From: Bacillota bacterium
GTDB lineage: Bacteria; Bacillota; Sulfobacillia; JAUYEG01
NCBI GenBank assembly: GCA_030691505.1
Contig: JAUYEG010000137.1
Coordinates: 1 to 43,604 of the forward strand
Length of the DNA: 43,604 nt
Reading direction: 5' to 3'
Part shown: positions 18,830-27,299 of the stretch, one piece after another
How the letters are laid out: each line of letters begins with the position of its first letter
Position numbering within the stretch: position 1 is the stretch's first letter
The notes under the pieces: generated by a model
What the model was told of the DNA's origin: nothing
Seen by the model: only the letters and a program-made list of their open reading frames with translations
The model's database searches: none
Program-made: the position numbers and the translations under genes

Positions 18830-20818
18830 TTGACCGGACCACAGGTCGTCTATTGCTGTGCTGTCGTGGTATACCTGATTTTCTTTGTGCTATTCGCGCG
18901 TTTCTTCGTATGGAAGTACCTGGCCGACCGCGACTACTGGGGGCGCAGGCCTGTGCTGACGGCCCACGCGCTGCAGAGCCTCGCGCACCAACAGGGCCGC
19001 GACCTTCCGCGTTTCAGCGTTCTCGTCCCGGCCCGCAACGAGGCTGCGGTGATTGAGAAGACCGTTGAGCATCTGACTCGCATGGACTACCCCAAAACAC
19101 ACTACGAGGTCGTCGTCGCGACCGACCAAAAGGAAGTCATCGAGGCTGCCAGAACCCGCCCCGCTGCCGTGGCCGAGGTTGAGAGCCTGCTGAGGCAGCG
19201 GCTCGACCCGGACGCCGCCGCGGGCCGGCCCGCCCCGGCTCGCCCGCTCGGCCCGGAGGCGGCCAGGCTGCTGACGCACCTTCTTGCCGAGCAGGCCCTC
19301 CGCGAGTACAACAGCGGCCGGAGCCGCTACCCGGTGCTCGTCGTCCCGTCCGGTCTGGCCTGGGTCCCGCATGCTAAGCGGCCCGGCCTGCTCCGCGACA
19401 TCGCCGCCCTGCTCATCGCTGGCCGCGGCCGGCTGACCGAGCGCCAGCTCTGCTGCGTCGTCGAGCGCACCGTGCCGGCCCGTCCGGCCGAGCAACTCCG
19501 GCGCGAGGGCCCGGCTCTCGTGGGTCTGGCCATCCCGGTGCTCGCGGCATTCCATGACCTCTCCGGCAACGGCGGCAGGCGCATGGTCCCGAACATGCTG
19601 CGCCGGGCGGCCCGCGCCAAGCACCGCGCAACAGCGCAAATCCTCGTCTCGCTCGTCCGCCTGCTCAGCGCCACAATGGTGGATTCGCTGGCCCGTCAGA
19701 GCCCGGCCGACCTGCGGTCGCGCCTCGAACTGGCGGCGATCGAGGCCCTCCCGACGACGCAGGACGTCGTCGACCGGACGATTTGCGGGCTGGGCGGCCG
19801 CGGTACGGGCGCCAGGGTCAAGCACATCGTTGTGCCCTATGATTTCGACGGGCGTTTCGGCGGGCGCCGCACCGGCGCAAGCGTGCCCTCCACCAAGGGG
19901 CGGGCGCTCAATTACGCTCTGGTCCACGTGGACCCGCTGACCGAGGTCTGCGGTTTCTACGACGCGGAGAGCCGCCCGGATCCGCCGGTGCTGCTCTACG
20001 TCGCCTGGCGGCGGCTCGTGGCCGGCACCAAGGTCATGCAGGGGCCGGTATTCCAGGTGCGCAACTTCTTCCAGATGGGGCCCCTGTGCCGGATCGCGTC
20101 GCTGTACCAGGCGGTGACGCACGAGTGGTATCTGCCGCACCTGTTCCGGCGGCTGCCCTTCGTCAGCGGCACCAATCTCTACGTAGAAAAGGTGCTGCTC
20201 CAGGAGCTCGGCGGCTACGACCACGGGAGCCTGACCGAGGATCTGGAGCTGGGAGTGCGGGCCTACCTGCGGGCCGGCGAGTGGCCGGAGTACCTGCCCT
20301 ATGCCAGCAGCGAGCAGACACCGCCCACGCTGCGCGGTTTCTTCCGCCAGCGGCTGCGGTGGGGCACCGGGCACCTGCAGGTGATGGACAAGCTGCGAGC
20401 GGACAATACCTCAGACCCGGTGCGGCGGCGCAAACTGCTGCATCACCTGTTCGTCAAGGGTCAGATGGAATGGTCCCTGTACCAGCTGGCGACTCTGGTG
20501 CCGCCCGCCGTGGTCGTGCTGTATTTCATGGGCTGGGTAGACCCCTACGGGCTCCCCGTGGCCGTGCACCGGTTCCTGTCGGCGCTCACCCTCGTCTACT
20601 GGGGCTTCACCATGTACGTCTACGTGCGCTATCACGGGTACCTCGACATGAGCGCGCGGCCGCGCAACCGCTTCGGGCACTGGAGCGTACTGCCGCAGCT
20701 GCTGATCCTGCCCCTCGCGGCGTTCATGTTCCCGGTCCCCTACTCCGCGGCGATGGTCCTCAAAGGCCTCGGACGGGAGCCCAAGGCCTGGGTCAAGACG
20801 CCGCGGACGGTGGAGTGA
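18830..20818 (+). CDS. Membrane family-2 glycosyltransferase with a large internal insertion
   Basis: The protein has 662 residues from the TTG at 18830, 8 bases after GGGAGGA. A membrane helix (7-28) is followed by a GT-A start FSVLVPARNEAAVIEKTVEHL (63-83) and EVVVATDQ (93-100). The fold is then interrupted by about 230 mostly helical, Arg/Ala/Leu-rich residues (101-329) before it resumes at KHIVVPYDF. The GT2 catalytic elements follow: DAE (378-380, DxD-like), TED (469-471) and QRLRW (507-511, the QxxRW motif of processive synthases). Several C-terminal membrane helices follow (about 540-650). Together these suggest a membrane polysaccharide or glycolipid synthase. The acceptor and sugar are unknown, and it is alone without other polysaccharide genes. 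Confidence 0.85.
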   Translation: MTGPQVVYCCAVVVYLIFFVLFARFFVWKYLADRDYWGRRPVLTAHALQSLAHQQGRDLPRFSVLVPARNEAAVIEKTVEHLTRMDYPKTHYEVVVATDQKEVIEAARTRPAAVAEVESLLRQRLDPDAAAGRPAPARPLGPEAARLLTHLLAEQALREYNSGRSRYPVLVVPSGLAWVPHAKRPGLLRDIAALLIAGRGRLTERQLCCVVERTVPARPAEQLRREGPALVGLAIPVLAAFHDLSGNGGRRMVPNMLRRAARAKHRATAQILVSLVRLLSATMVDSLARQSPADLRSRLELAAIEALPTTQDVVDRTICGLGGRGTGARVKHIVVPYDFDGRFGGRRTGASVPSTKGRALNYALVHVDPLTEVCGFYDAESRPDPPVLLYVAWRRLVAGTKVMQGPVFQVRNFFQMGPLCRIASLYQAVTHEWYLPHLFRRLPFVSGTNLYVEKVLLQELGGYDHGSLTEDLELGVRAYLRAGEWPEYLPYASSEQTPPTLRGFFRQRLRWGTGHLQVMDKLRADNTSDPVRRRKLLHHLFVKGQMEWSLYQLATLVPPAVVVLYFMGWVDPYGLPVAVHRFLSALTLVYWGFTMYVYVRYHGYLDMSARPRNRFGHWSVLPQLLILPLAAFMFPVPYSAAMVLKGLGREPKAWVKTPRTVE

Positions 20819-21002
20819 GCAAGACGGGCACAAACGCTACGCAATCTGGCGCGCCGCACTGCGGCGGATAACCACTTGCCCTTGACGTCCTGGCCAATCC
20901 GGGTGCAGATTGCGACGGTCTACCCGCCACATTTCCCGCAACGCGGCTCACGGATCCATGGATCTACCGAAGCAGCGCCGGGGGCGCGCAGACATCGTCA
21001 TC

Positions 21003-22310
21003 CTACGGCTCAAGCCGGGTCAGGTCGCGCGGAAAGAGCGTCACCTCGCGCATGTTGCCGAGCCCGAGCAGGGCCATGGTCAGACGCTCAAGGCCGATCG
21101 CCAGGCCGGCGTGCGGCGGGGTCCCGTAGCGAAACCCATCCAGGTAGAAACCAAATGCCCCAGGGTCTAGCCCCCGCTGCGCGAGGCTGGCCCTGAGCTG
21201 CGCGTAGTCGGAGATCCGCCTGCCTCCGGTGGTGACCTCCATTCCGCCGAGGAGCAGGTCAAAGCTGTCGGTCAGCTCCGGATCGCGGTCCAGCGGCGCG
21301 GCGTAGGCGGGCCGGGTGGCGGCCGGCCATTCGGTCACGAAGACGGCACCGCCGGTTGCCTCACACAGCAGCCGCTCGCCCTCCGGGTCAAGGTCGCCGC
21401 GGGGGCTGACCTTCCCGAATGACCGCTCAAGCAGCGCTACGGCAGCGGCCAGCGCGAGGCGCGGAATGCCTCCGGCCGGCAGGCGCGCGCGGACGTCTGC
21501 GCCCACCAGCGACAGTTCGCGCCCGCGGATCTCGCTGAGGCTGGCGACGAGTCCGCTGAGCATCTCCTCCTCAAGGTCCATCACCTCCCCTGCCCCGCCC
21601 ACAAACCCGATCTCCCAGTCCATGCTGGTAAACTCGTTGAGGTGGCGTGATGTGTTGTGCGGCTCGGCGCGGTAGACCGGGCCGACCTCGAAGACGCGCT
21701 CGAAGCCGCTCATCACCAGCAGCTGCTTATAAAACTGCGGGCTCTGGGCCAGGTACGCCCGCCGTCCGACGTAGTCCACGGCAAAGAGGTTGGCGCCGCC
21801 TTCAGTCCCGGTGGCGACGATCTTCGGCGTCTGTACCTCGACCATGCCCTGGGCCTCCGAAAAGCGCCGGAAGCCCGCAACGATGTCGGCCTTGATCCGG
21901 AACACCGCCTGGGCCGTTGGATGGCGCAGCGATATGACGCGGTGGTCGAGGATCAGGTCGAGGCCGGCCTTTACGGCCGGCAGGTTGATTTCAAATGGCG
22001 GCGGCTCCGCAGCCGAGATTACGTCCAGGGACCTGCCCAGCACTTCGGCGCCGCCCGGCGCGCGCGCGTCGGCCCTGACCATGCCGCCGACGCGCACCAC
22101 ATCCTCGGCGCCAAGGCGCTCAAGCTTCACCTCATCCGGGCCACCCGCCTCAAAGACGACCTGCGCCATACCGGTCCGGTCCCTGATCAGCAAAAAGGTA
22201 ATGCCCCCGATCCGGCGCACCCTGTGCGTCCAGCCCGCAAGCTCTACGTACCGGCCCGCCTCGGCCGCGACGTAACCGGCAAGCGTCCGGCCAGCATATC
22301 CCGTCGTCAT
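21003..22310 (-). CDS. aspS: Aspartyl-tRNA synthetase, archaeal type, probably non-discriminating (Asp/Asn)
   Basis: The protein has 435 residues from the ATG at 22310, 8 bases after GGAGGGAG; the open frame upstream lies in the T-box leader. An N-terminal OB-fold anticodon-binding domain (1-105) is followed by a class II catalytic core. Motif 2 is FEVGPVYRAEPHNTSRHLNE (207-226) and motif 3 is GLAIGLERLTM near the end. At about 435 residues it lacks the roughly 120-residue GAD insertion of bacterial AspRS, so it is of the archaeal/eukaryotic type. The OB-fold has GWTH, with His29 where discriminating archaeal enzymes have Trp; His there marks enzymes that also charge tRNA-Asn, which then need GatCAB amidotransferase. 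Expression is probably set by the T-box upstream. Confidence 0.92.
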   Translation of the reverse strand: MTTGYAGRTLAGYVAAEAGRYVELAGWTHRVRRIGGITFLLIRDRTGMAQVVFEAGGPDEVKLERLGAEDVVRVGGMVRADARAPGGAEVLGRSLDVISAAEPPPFEINLPAVKAGLDLILDHRVISLRHPTAQAVFRIKADIVAGFRRFSEAQGMVEVQTPKIVATGTEGGANLFAVDYVGRRAYLAQSPQFYKQLLVMSGFERVFEVGPVYRAEPHNTSRHLNEFTSMDWEIGFVGGAGEVMDLEEEMLSGLVASLSEIRGRELSLVGADVRARLPAGGIPRLALAAAVALLERSFGKVSPRGDLDPEGERLLCEATGGAVFVTEWPAATRPAYAAPLDRDPELTDSFDLLLGGMEVTTGGRRISDYAQLRASLAQRGLDPGAFGFYLDGFRYGTPPHAGLAIGLERLTMALLGLGNMREVTLFPRDLTRLEP

Positions 22311-22375
22311 GCCCAGTTCTCCCTCCATCACATGCTTCCCCGGCAAGCTTGGCCCGCTCTGAAATTGGCCCATCG

Positions 22376-22409
22376 ACAAAAACAAAGAAACCGCCCCCAC
22401 AAGGGCGGT
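22376..22409 (-). terminator. T-box-controlled intrinsic terminator before aspS
   Basis: ACCGCCC (22409-22403) pairs with GGGCGGT (22396-22390) around a six-base loop, followed by TTTCTTTGTTTTTG. The left arm follows the T-box motif directly, so terminator and antiterminator are mutually exclusive. It ends 66 bases before the aspS start. Confidence 0.9.
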
Positions 22410-22655
22410 CTGTGACCGCGGTGCCACCCTGTGCCGCCCGGCCCTTACGGTCCGGACCTCTGTTCGCCTTACCGTCTCCATCGGCGGTACAGCGACGCCG
22501 GTAAGGCCGGCAGCCTGGCGTCTCCGGGGGCGTCGTTCGCTCCTTGCCCGGTGCCGGCTTGCACTTGCCCGGCTCGCTGTGACCGGCCTGAGGAGGTACT
22601 CTTCCCGTTCATCGCCGCCGCAGATACTGCTCGCACGCTGCGCGTGCGCGTGTTG
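22376..22655 (-). promoter_or_regulatory. T-box riboswitch leader of aspS
   Basis: All main T-box parts are visible on the minus strand. The stem I 5' side contains GATGA (K-turn) and GAAGAGTAC; the distal part contains AGCGAGCCGGG. The 3' side of the specifier loop reads GCGAACGACG at 22540-22531. The T-box motif AGGGTGGCACCGCGG is at 22430-22416, followed by the terminator. Aligned by CGAA and AGUAC with the known glyQS leader, the specifier is GAC (22534-22532, Asp), followed by a purine. The antiterminator bulge reads UGGC, whose C pairs with G73 found in both tRNA-Asp and tRNA-Asn. An AAC (Asn) codon sits directly upstream of GAC. Uncharged tRNA should turn on aspS. Confidence 0.9.
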
Positions 22656-22661
22656 TGCAGG

Positions 22662-22691
22662 ATGATACCACCTTGCGGGTCCGGGAGTCAA
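22662..22691 (-). promoter_or_regulatory. Sigma-A promoter of the aspS T-box transcript
   Basis: On the minus strand TTGACT (22691-22686) and TATCAT (22667-22662) are 18 bases apart. Transcription would begin near 22655, which gives a leader of about 345 bases before aspS. Confidence 0.75.
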
Positions 22692-22746
22692 CACGGCCGG
22701 GGTACAGCGTTAAGGCCTATCCGCGCCGGGAAGACTATCGTGAGCC

Positions 22747-24999
22747 ATGGGCAAACATCGAGCCAGCCGGCGCCCGGTCACAGTTGGGCCCAAAGAAAGC
22801 AACGGACTCAGGTCAGCCGCCAGGACTGCCGGCAAGCCATCCCGCAGGCTTCCCCGTTGGCGAGTTGCAGGCATGCTCGCCCTGCGGGCTGGATTATTGC
22901 TGGCCGCAACCGGCGTGGTGGCATTTTTCTTTCTTATGCAGGTCCTGCCGCTGCCGGAGCCGCCCGTTCTGGCGGCGTCCACGGTGTACGGGCGCAACGA
23001 TGAGGTGATCGCCCGCCTGTATGTTGAGGACCGTATTCCGGTCAAGCTGGACGAGGTTCCGTCGTACCTGCCTCAGGCGATGGTAGCGATTGAGGACTAC
23101 CGTTTCTACCGTCACGCGGGCGTGGACTTCCTGGGCATAGGCCGGGCCGCGTTCCGTAACCTCCTCGCCCTGCGCACAGTCGAGGGCGCGAGCACGATCA
23201 CCCAGCAGGTGGCCCGAACGCTCTATCTGAGCCAGATTCGCACCTACACCCGCAAGATCCAGGAAGCCATCCTCGCGCTCAAGCTCGAGAAGCTCTACGA
23301 CAAGCAACAGATTCTGGAGATGTACATCAACCAGATCTACCTCGGGCACGGGTCGTACGGGGTGGAGGTTGCGTCCCGCGTCTATTTCGGCAAGAGCTCC
23401 CGCGAGCTGACTTTGGCGGAGTCCGCCACGCTGGCCGCCGTTGCCCGCAGCCCGGAGAACTACTCGCCGTTCCGGAACCCCGAAAGCACGCTGCGCAGGC
23501 GATCGTTCGTGCTCACGCGCATGGTCGACCTCGGCTACATCACAGCCGACGACGCCGAAAAGGCCAGGGCCGAACCGTTGCGGCTCGCCGAGCTCCAGCC
23601 GCGCATACCCGAGGCTCCGTACTTCATCGACTACGTACTCGCCGAAATCTCCGCCCGCTATCCCGACATCGCCGCCGACGTCTATCAAACGGGGCACCAG
23701 ATCTACACCAGCCTTGATCTGAGTATGCAGCGGGCAGCCAACACAGCGATGGCAACGCAGCTGACCAGAGGCGAAAAGGACTCGGCGGGCGTGACCCAGC
23801 CGCAGGCCGCGCTCGTCGCGGTTGACCCGCAGACTGGTTATATCCTGGCGATGGTTGGCGGCCGCAGCTACCGCGAGACTCAGCTCAACCGCGCCGCACA
23901 GGCCCACCGCCAGCCCGGGTCGGCGTTCAAGCCGTTTCTGTATGCGGCCCTGCTTGATAGAGGCTACACGGTTGTCAGCCAGATAGCCTGCGAGTACGTC
24001 AGCTTCCCGGCCGGGCCCGGGCAGCCCCGTTACGAGCCCAAGGATTACGGCAGCGTCCCCTATCACGGGCGCCTGATGACCATGCGTGAGGCGGTGAAGA
24101 TCTCGGACAACGTTGCCGCCGTGCGCTGGTGCAACGAAATCGGCCCTTCAACAATGGTCTCATATGCGCGAATGCTCGGAATACACAGCCCGCTTTTGCC
24201 CTACCTGCCCATTGCGCTGGGGAGTTTCGAGGTATACCCGCTCGAAATGGCCGTTGCCTACGCGCCGTTGGCCAACGGCGGTTTCCGTGTTCAGTCCCTC
24301 GCCGTTCGGAAGATCGTCGCCCCTGACGGCCGGGTAATCGAGGAAAACGCGCCCCAGGCGACCGAGGCTCTCGACCCGCGGGTCGCCTACCTGGTCACGA
24401 GCATGCTGAGCACGGTGATGGGGCCCGGAGGGACCGGCGGGCACCTCGGCTGGACGCTCAACCGGCCAAGCGCCGGCAAGACGGGAACCACGTCGGACAA
24501 CAAAGATGCCTGGTTCATCGGCTACATCCCGGAGGCTGTGTGCGCGGTCTACGTCGGGTACGACGACCCCCGGGCGCTGTGGGCTCCAGGCGGCAGGCTC
24601 GCCGGACCGATCTGGGCCGAGTTCATCCGTCTGGCGATGGCCGGACAGCCGGCCACCGCCTTTCCGCGCCCGCCGGGCATCGTGGACGTGACGGTATGCA
24701 CGCAGACGCTTCAGGCCGCCAATCCCACCTGCCCCACGGCGGTCGAGGTTTTCATCGAGGGCACACAGCCCACGGCGATCTGCCCTCTCTGGCACTTCGA
24801 CGTCCCGCCGCCTGGGGGGCCCGGGACCGACGAGGGGCCCGAAGGAGAGGAGCCCGGGCTGGCCCCATGGCCGGACGAACTGCCCGACGAGCTTCCGGAA
24901 GACATTGACCTGCTGGACATTCCCGGTTGGCGCGAATGGTTCGAACGGGCCCGCGAGGCCTGGCAGCGTGACGGCGAGGATTGGCCGCTGGGGCCCTAG
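22747..24999 (+). CDS. Class A penicillin-binding protein (PBP1A-type, transglycosylase and transpeptidase)
   Basis: The 750-residue peptidoglycan synthase has a basic cytosolic tail and a single membrane helix (about 42-66). The GT51 glycosyltransferase domain has EDYRFYRHAGVD (116-127, catalytic Glu116) and EGASTITQQVAR (146-157). The penicillin-binding transpeptidase domain has all three motifs: SxxK as Ser392-Ala-Phe-Lys395, SDN at 453-455 and KTGT at 578-581. The tail after about 690 is rich in Pro, Gly, Glu and Asp and probably disordered. It diverges from the aspS leader; only about 55 bases separate its ATG from the aspS -35 box, so its own promoter must overlap the T-box region. The start codon has no strong ribosome binding site. 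Confidence 0.95.
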   Translation: MGKHRASRRPVTVGPKESNGLRSAARTAGKPSRRLPRWRVAGMLALRAGLLLAATGVVAFFFLMQVLPLPEPPVLAASTVYGRNDEVIARLYVEDRIPVKLDEVPSYLPQAMVAIEDYRFYRHAGVDFLGIGRAAFRNLLALRTVEGASTITQQVARTLYLSQIRTYTRKIQEAILALKLEKLYDKQQILEMYINQIYLGHGSYGVEVASRVYFGKSSRELTLAESATLAAVARSPENYSPFRNPESTLRRRSFVLTRMVDLGYITADDAEKARAEPLRLAELQPRIPEAPYFIDYVLAEISARYPDIAADVYQTGHQIYTSLDLSMQRAANTAMATQLTRGEKDSAGVTQPQAALVAVDPQTGYILAMVGGRSYRETQLNRAAQAHRQPGSAFKPFLYAALLDRGYTVVSQIACEYVSFPAGPGQPRYEPKDYGSVPYHGRLMTMREAVKISDNVAAVRWCNEIGPSTMVSYARMLGIHSPLLPYLPIALGSFEVYPLEMAVAYAPLANGGFRVQSLAVRKIVAPDGRVIEENAPQATEALDPRVAYLVTSMLSTVMGPGGTGGHLGWTLNRPSAGKTGTTSDNKDAWFIGYIPEAVCAVYVGYDDPRALWAPGGRLAGPIWAEFIRLAMAGQPATAFPRPPGIVDVTVCTQTLQAANPTCPTAVEVFIEGTQPTAICPLWHFDVPPPGGPGTDEGPEGEEPGLAPWPDELPDELPEDIDLLDIPGWREWFERAREAWQRDGEDWPLGP

Positions 25000-25029
25000 C
25001 AGCCAATGGGCCGGTTTCCGGCTCGTGCC

Positions 25030-26181
25030 CTACTCGGCCAGTCTGGTGGCCCCGCTCATCCTCTTGACCTGCTTGATCTGATACATCGCCCGGTCTGAGG
25101 CCGTCAGCAGCTCTTGTGGCGTCTGTGCGTCGCCCGGATAGGACGCCGTGCCGATGCTAAGACCTAGGTTCAATTCGTGCCCGCCATACGAAAAGGGCTC
25201 TGAGTCAAGCGCTCCATGCACACGCTCGACCACCCGCCGGGCTTCATCGGCGCCGAGGTCAGGCAGCACGACCACGAACTCGTCGCCCCCATAGCGGACT
25301 ACCGTGTCGGTCTGGCGCGTGTTGGCCTTGAGCACGTCGGCCACGTAGCGCAGGGCCTCGTTTCCCGCCCCGTGGCCGTGCGTGTCGTTGATGCCTTTGA
25401 GCTCATCAACGTCGACCCAAAGCACCGATTGCGGCCGGCTCGCTTCGGTCGCCGGCGGGAACTCCTGTTGCAGCCACTGTGCGAGGTAGCGGTAATTGTA
25501 CACCTGCGTCAGCCGGTCGGTTTCCGCAAGGCGTTTGGTCTCGGAGAACTCGGCCTGCAGCCTGAAGAACACATGCAGGCCGGCAACGGGCAAGCAGGCC
25601 AGACCAAGGCCGAGCAGCCCACGGTCCTGATAGAGCAACGCCGCGGTGAGGCCGAGCGCATGGTACACGGGCATGACCACCCCACGCTCCTCAAACAGCG
25701 CGTACCACCATCGTTTGAGCCAGTTGCCGCCGTATTGGAGGACAACGCGCCCCTGCGCGAAACCGACGTTTGACACGTCAAAGCCGAGCCCGGCGACAAG
25801 CAGGGAGAAAAGGCCCACGGGGAGCACGGTGTGACCGATCTGCGCCCCGGTCAGCAGATAGGCCTTGCTGGCGACAAAGCAGGAAATGCAGACCTGCCCG
25901 AAGGTGTAGAAGATGTAGAGCGGGCTGTCGCCCAGGACATACGCTCTGGCCACCATCCCCGGCAGGATCATCGCCATCCCGGCCAGGGGGCCCCGGTTGA
26001 TGAGAGCGGCGAAGAGCACAGGGTAGGCCGCGGAAATGCGCGTCCCCCCCGGGAGCTTGACCCTGAGCATCGAAAAGGCCCCATAGATCACGCTCAGCAA
26101 GACGAAATCGCGGAACACGGCCGTCGTGGGGGCCCGGAGCGCGAGAAACACAAAAAGAGAGCATCCGGCGCATCCCACCAC
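25030..26181 (-). CDS. Membrane-anchored diguanylate cyclase (GGDEF)
   Basis: A 383-residue protein is read from the GTG at 26181. An in-frame CTG at 26220 would add 13 residues (with an Arg-rich start and a fuller first helix) behind AAGGG and may be the true start. The first 190 residues hold five or six hydrophobic spans forming a membrane sensor. A GGDEF domain follows: the active-site motif RYGGDEFVVVLPD is intact, and RQTD five residues before it is the product-inhibition I-site. It should make cyclic di-GMP and be feedback-inhibited. No EAL or HD-GYP domain is present. It is the last gene of the minus-strand block, 205 bases after the EamA gene. The signal sensed is unknown. Confidence 0.92.
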   Translation of the reverse strand: MVGCAGCSLFVFLALRAPTTAVFRDFVLLSVIYGAFSMLRVKLPGGTRISAAYPVLFAALINRGPLAGMAMILPGMVARAYVLGDSPLYIFYTFGQVCISCFVASKAYLLTGAQIGHTVLPVGLFSLLVAGLGFDVSNVGFAQGRVVLQYGGNWLKRWWYALFEERGVVMPVYHALGLTAALLYQDRGLLGLGLACLPVAGLHVFFRLQAEFSETKRLAETDRLTQVYNYRYLAQWLQQEFPPATEASRPQSVLWVDVDELKGINDTHGHGAGNEALRYVADVLKANTRQTDTVVRYGGDEFVVVLPDLGADEARRVVERVHGALDSEPFSYGGHELNLGLSIGTASYPGDAQTPQELLTASDRAMYQIKQVKRMSGATRLAE

Positions 26182-26385
26182 GGCGAAATACAGGGGGAGC
26201 CACCGCTGCCGGCCTGTCAGACTGCCTCACCCTTCCCGCGGCCGCTGGCGCGGCCGCCGTTAACACGTCCTGTTTCCCTCATTATCGGGCTAGGCGCCTC
26301 CTGAGATAACGGCGACCGGTTGTCGAGTATTGCTTGAAGCCCAGCTAGGCCACCTGCTCGTTGTACGGCAGCGCAAGTTGCGGCA

Positions 26386-27297
26386 CTATCTGGGCGGGCC
26401 GGGGGTGTTCTTGGCTTCACCTGGGACCGAGCGCTGCGGCAGTACGACCCAGACGATACCCGCCATCACCAGGGGCCAGGCCAGGAGCGCCGTGCTCGTG
26501 GGGATCTCCCCGAGCAGCAGCCAGCCGATTATCATGCCGCCTGTGGCCTCCTGGGTGGCCAGCAAGTTGGCCTTGGCCGCATGGATCAGTCGGAGCGACG
26601 CGTTGAAGAGCGTGTGCCCGAAGCAGGTCGGCAATAGAGCCAGGAGCACCAGAGGCGGCCAGGCCGCGGCCGGCACGGAAGCCAGGATCGTCGTGCGCGG
26701 GGCCGCGATGGCCAGTGCCAGCGCCGCCCCGAGGTACACCCAGAAGGCGTAGGTCAGCAGCTCGTAGCGAGCCCGCTCGCGGCGCCCGGCCACAGCGTAC
26801 GCGGCATAGCAGACCGCCGCCAGCAGCCCGAATCCATCGCCGGCAAGCGTCGCGCGTCCCGCGGCCGGGTCACCGGCCACCAGCCAGGCCGTGCCGAGGA
26901 CCCCCAGGGCCAGCCCCGGCAGCTTGGCCGCAGCCAGCGTTTCGCGCAATACGATCGCCGACAGCAACGCCGCCCAGATCGGGGCGGTGTTGACGAGTAT
27001 GAGGGCGTGCCCGAGCGATGTCCGGAACAGGCTGCCGATGTAAAAGTAAAAGTGCAGCCCCAGGACGGCGCCATAGGCAAAGAGGAGCGGCAGATCCGCA
27101 GGCCGAACCCGCGGCGCCTTTCCCTGCGCCAGGCCGAGCGCCAGGATGGCGGCCGCCCCCAGCAGCACCCGCCAGAAGGCGACCTGCGCCGGAGGAAGCG
27201 CAGAGGCCATCCGGGCCAGCGGCCCGGCGGTGGCGAAGAAAACCGTCGCCAGGATGGCGTAGCCGAGACCGCGGCGCTCGCCGCCCTCGGAGCCCAC
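26386..27297 (-). CDS. EamA-family (DMT) transporter
   Basis: The 303-residue integral membrane protein has about ten hydrophobic helices arranged as two EamA repeats of five, typical of drug/metabolite exporters. Features include the opening 'GYAILATVFFATAGPLARM' with the first-helix pattern, and QEATGGMIIGWLLLGEIPT in the second repeat. The GTG at 27297 begins two bases after the stop of the protease gene and is chosen because the open frame further upstream runs through that gene and is not membrane-like. Probable role: export of an amino acid or metabolite; the substrate cannot be inferred. Confidence 0.88.
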   Translation of the reverse strand: MGSEGGERRGLGYAILATVFFATAGPLARMASALPPAQVAFWRVLLGAAAILALGLAQGKAPRVRPADLPLLFAYGAVLGLHFYFYIGSLFRTSLGHALILVNTAPIWAALLSAIVLRETLAAAKLPGLALGVLGTAWLVAGDPAAGRATLAGDGFGLLAAVCYAAYAVAGRRERARYELLTYAFWVYLGAALALAIAAPRTTILASVPAAAWPPLVLLALLPTCFGHTLFNASLRLIHAAKANLLATQEATGGMIIGWLLLGEIPTSTALLAWPLVMAGIVWVVLPQRSVPGEAKNTPGPPR

Positions 27298-27299
27298 GG

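Noticed and set aside
20852-20866. Terminator between the glycosyltransferase and aspS genes
   Set aside because: CGCCGC-ACT-GCGGCG makes a short hairpin, but no T-run follows on either strand.
22311-22694. N-terminal extension of AspRS
   Set aside because: It translates the T-box leader and terminator. The ATG at 22310 has a strong ribosome binding site and matches the family start.
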